A stretch of DNA of 64,000 nucleotides, taken from the NCBI GenBank assembly GCA_965247035.1, contig CBDFGJ010000003.1, forward strand, positions 558,001 through 622,000, given 5' to 3'. Numbering within the stretch: position 1 is the first letter of the stretch; every line of letters begins with the position of its first letter. This stretch comes from Azophilus sp965247035 (lineage in GTDB: Bacteria > Pseudomonadota > Gammaproteobacteria > Pseudomonadales > Azotimanducaceae). Position numbers and translations under genes: made by a program. Of this stretch, positions 62,040 to 64,000 are shown one piece after another. The notes beneath the pieces were generated by a model. It was not told the origin of the DNA. It made no database searches and worked only from the letters and a program-made list of their open reading frames with translations.

Positions 62040-62445
62040 TTGGGCGGCGAACCTGCTGGCTCTCGCCAGTTGGGGCCGAAACAGGCCGCACTACAGCACC
62101 TCTAAAAATCGCGTTTGATCTGACGGTGGCGTAGATGTTGGGTTGGTGGTGGAATGTGGGCGAACGCCGCACTGCTTTGAGCAGCAACCGCCGCCAATCC
62201 GTTGGCGGGGGGCCTTGCTGTGGCCTGAACGAACTTCTCGCCTCTTGGAGCCTCGTCTGCGGCTTCCTGATATCCGTTCGCAGCGTCGTCCCGCCGCAGC
62301 CTTGCGGACCGTGCAATATGATGCCGCTGGGCATGCGATTGAGGCTTTCGCCCAGTCCAAAGCCGCATGGCGGGGGGCGGGGAAGGGTGCCGGTGGGTGC
62401 GTTCAGGCACGGCCGCCGCTTTGGGCACCGCCTCCCTCCCCTCGG
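62040..62445. repeat. segmental duplication, unit 2 (with 57745-58149)
   Basis: Second copy of the spacer between symporter remnant and LRR gene, preceded by the cobT-derived piece. Together the copies show that a block (cobT segment, symporter tail, spacer, LRR gene) was duplicated in tandem. There is no independent gene in it. Confidence 0.85.
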
Positions 62446-64000
62446 TCAGTCCACTTCAACCGCGACCCCTTGGTCGATCAGGGCCTGTCTGTGCGTGCTG
62501 CTGGACTCCGTGCTCAAAGGGTTGCCCCGCAAATCGACACTGTCGCCGGTGCCCAAGCCACCGGCTTCCGCGTTTGCGACCAATGGCGAGATGTCCACAA
62601 TCTGGTTGCCTTGAAGCCACAGCAGCCCCAGGCCGGCCAGATCCGACAGTGCTGAGATGTCGGATATTTGGTTGTCTCTAAGCTTCAGCACCCTCAGACC
62701 GACCAGACCCGACAGTGCTGAGATGTCGGATATTTGGTTGCTGCTAAGCCCCAGCTCCGTCAGGCCGACCAGACCCGACAGTGCTGAGATGTTGTCTATC
62801 ACGTTGAAGCCAAGATACAGCGTCGTCAGGCGGTCCAGACCCAGACCCGGCAGCGCTGAGATGTCGGATATTTGGTTGCGATCAAGAAACAGCGTCGTCA
62901 GGCCGTCCAGACCTGACAGTGCTGAGATGTCGGATATTCGATTGTTGTCACCAAGGTACAGCGACGTCAGGCCGTCCAGACCCGACAGTGCTGAGATGTC
63001 GGATATTTGGTTGCGACTAAGAACCAGCCACGTCAGTCTGGTCAGACCCGACAGTGCTGGGATGTCGGATATTTGGTTGCCCTCAAGAGACAGCCGCGTC
63101 AGTCCGGTCAGACCCGACAGTGCTGAGATGTCGAATATTTGGTTGCCATCAAGCCCCAGCGCCGTCAGGTTGGCCAGACCAGACAGTGTTGAGATGTCGG
63201 ATATTTGGTTGTCATAAAGAGACAGCGACGTCAGTCTGGTCAGACCCGACAATGCTGAGATGTCGGATATTTGGTTGGCGCCAAGCCCCAGCGTCGTCAG
63301 GCCGGAGGCGAATTCCAGGCCGGTCAGGTCCTCAATGCCAGCGGCAGGCGCCCTCAGCGTGGTCAGCCGGGCCAAGTCCCGTTCGATGACCGGATCGCCC
63401 GGCCGAAGGCCCAAAGCGTCGGCGACCGCCGCCAGCAGGGCGGGGTCCGGGATCAGCACCCCCGGCTCGACGGGCGGCCGCAGGGAGGACGGCGCGCCGA
63501 GCGTGACCCCGGAGGCGACCAGCGGGGCGGCGTCGGCTGCATCGTAGGGGTTGCCGAGCAGGCTCAGGTAGTCGCCGGCGTCAAGGCCCGGGTTGTCCAG
63601 CAGCGGCGAGATGTCGGTGATCTCGTTGTTGGCTAGGATCAGCAACGACAGTTCGGTCAGATCGGTCAAGGCGGAGACGTCCTCGATGTCGTTGTTGGCC
63701 AAGGACAGCAGCTCCAGTGCGGCCAAACCGGCTAGGGGGGCGATGTCGGCCAGGCAGGGCCCGGCCGGCGGCGGGCAGTTGCCGTGCAGGTGCAGATGGG
63801 TGAGCCCGTCCAGCCCGGCCAGCGGCGAGAGGTCGAGGACGCGGTTGCCGGAGAGGTCGAGCCAGCGCAGTGCGGCCAGGCCGGCTAGCGGCGAAAGGTC
63901 TTGGACCCGGTTGTCGCCGAGGACGAGGGTGCGCAGGCGGGTCAGCCCGGCCAGCGGCGAGAGGTCGGAGACCGAGTTGGCTTCGAGGTGCAGGGTTGTG
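62446..64000 (-). CDS. secreted leucine-rich-repeat protein 2, 5' end beyond the window
   Basis: The minus-strand frame is open from the stop at 62446 to the window edge (at least 517 residues). It parallels LRR 1: GNCPPPAGPCLADIAPLAGL, DAADAAPLVASGVTLGAPS, a second block IPDPALLAAVADALGL, a long run of near-identical 22-residue repeats (LTSLSLYDNQISDISALSGL), and the tail SSSTHRQALIDQGVAVEVD. The DNA shows a 66-base period from about 62650 to 63290 with GAGATGTCGGATATTTGGTT recurring. A signal peptide should lie past 64000 by analogy with LRR 1. An intact paralogue of the disrupted gene, so function may be retained. Confidence 0.9.
   Translation of the reverse strand, partial: TTLHLEANSVSDLSPLAGLTRLRTLVLGDNRVQDLSPLAGLAALRWLDLSGNRVLDLSPLAGLDGLTHLHLHGNCPPPAGPCLADIAPLAGLAALELLSLANNDIEDVSALTDLTELSLLILANNEITDISPLLDNPGLDAGDYLSLLGNPYDAADAAPLVASGVTLGAPSSLRPPVEPGVLIPDPALLAAVADALGLRPGDPVIERDLARLTTLRAPAAGIEDLTGLEFASGLTTLGLGANQISDISALSGLTRLTSLSLYDNQISDISTLSGLANLTALGLDGNQIFDISALSGLTGLTRLSLEGNQISDIPALSGLTRLTWLVLSRNQISDISALSGLDGLTSLYLGDNNRISDISALSGLDGLTTLFLDRNQISDISALPGLGLDRLTTLYLGFNVIDNISALSGLVGLTELGLSSNQISDISALSGLVGLRVLKLRDNQISDISALSDLAGLGLLWLQGNQIVDISPLVANAEAGGLGTGDSVDLRGNPLSTESSSTHRQALIDQGVAVEVD

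Noticed and set aside
62650..63290. Regular 66-bp repeats considered as a CRISPR array
   Set aside because: Period and both parts of each unit are conserved, with no unique spacers, and translation gives leucine-rich repeats in one open frame.

Overview
The window looks like a chromosomal segment of a GC-rich gammaproteobacterium. The best lineage evidence is the block engB / cytochrome c4 / dsbA / endonuclease-exonuclease-phosphatase (46990-50015), an order familiar from Pseudomonas and relatives, followed by a homodimeric-type pyruvate dehydrogenase E1 (aceE). Three large TonB-dependent receptors, HspQ, DegQ and a YhhQ-type transporter fit the same picture. Numerous decayed insertion sequences, several pseudogenes and proteins with eukaryotic-type folds (leucine-rich repeats, a fibronectin III domain, a CULT/cereblon domain, sulfotransferases) make a host-associated or symbiotic lifestyle plausible. 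That last point is inference.

Layout. 1-3250: unidentified fragments, a cytochrome P450 flanked by two decayed IS481-type remnants, and a broken membrane glycosyltransferase. 3298-6919: a three-gene molybdenum hydroxylase operon (coxS/coxL/coxM-like, form II). 7056-10467: a quinone-reductase-like enzyme, an SDR and a PLP-dependent dehydratase. 10961-24823: two TonB receptors, tRNA-Gly(CCC), DegQ, a zinc alcohol dehydrogenase, an LLM flavoenzyme with a queuosine-precursor transporter, and a minus-strand series tesB / CULT protein / HAD / PTPS-like / SDR. 25353-33822: a compact operon in which a MoxR-type AAA+ ATPase and a VWA protein precede a complete oligopeptide ABC importer (oppABCDF); its OppC carries an inserted fibronectin-III-like domain. 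34196-45129: a third TonB receptor, two sulfotransferases, hspQ, a thioredoxin-like ferredoxin, an acyl-CoA dehydrogenase, plsC and fhs. 45596-46909: a dead ISXO2-like element with small companion ORFs. 46990-52720: the engB to aceE block. 53036-57277: small ORFs, a histidine phosphatase and cobS-cobT. 57278-64000: a region of segmental duplication holding a dead sodium:solute symporter, two paralogous secreted leucine-rich-repeat genes and a partial cobT copy. One LRR gene is split by a well-preserved 1230-bp IS630-family element with a TA target duplication.

The most interesting candidates are the AAA+/VWA/Opp operon with the Fn3-bearing permease, the CULT-domain gene inside a metabolic operon, and the LRR/cobT duplication with the in-frame IS630 interruption. 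AAA+/VWA pairs occur twice (25353-27828 and cobST); by family knowledge the first resembles CoxD/CoxE, maturation factors for the hydroxylase class encoded at 3298-6919.
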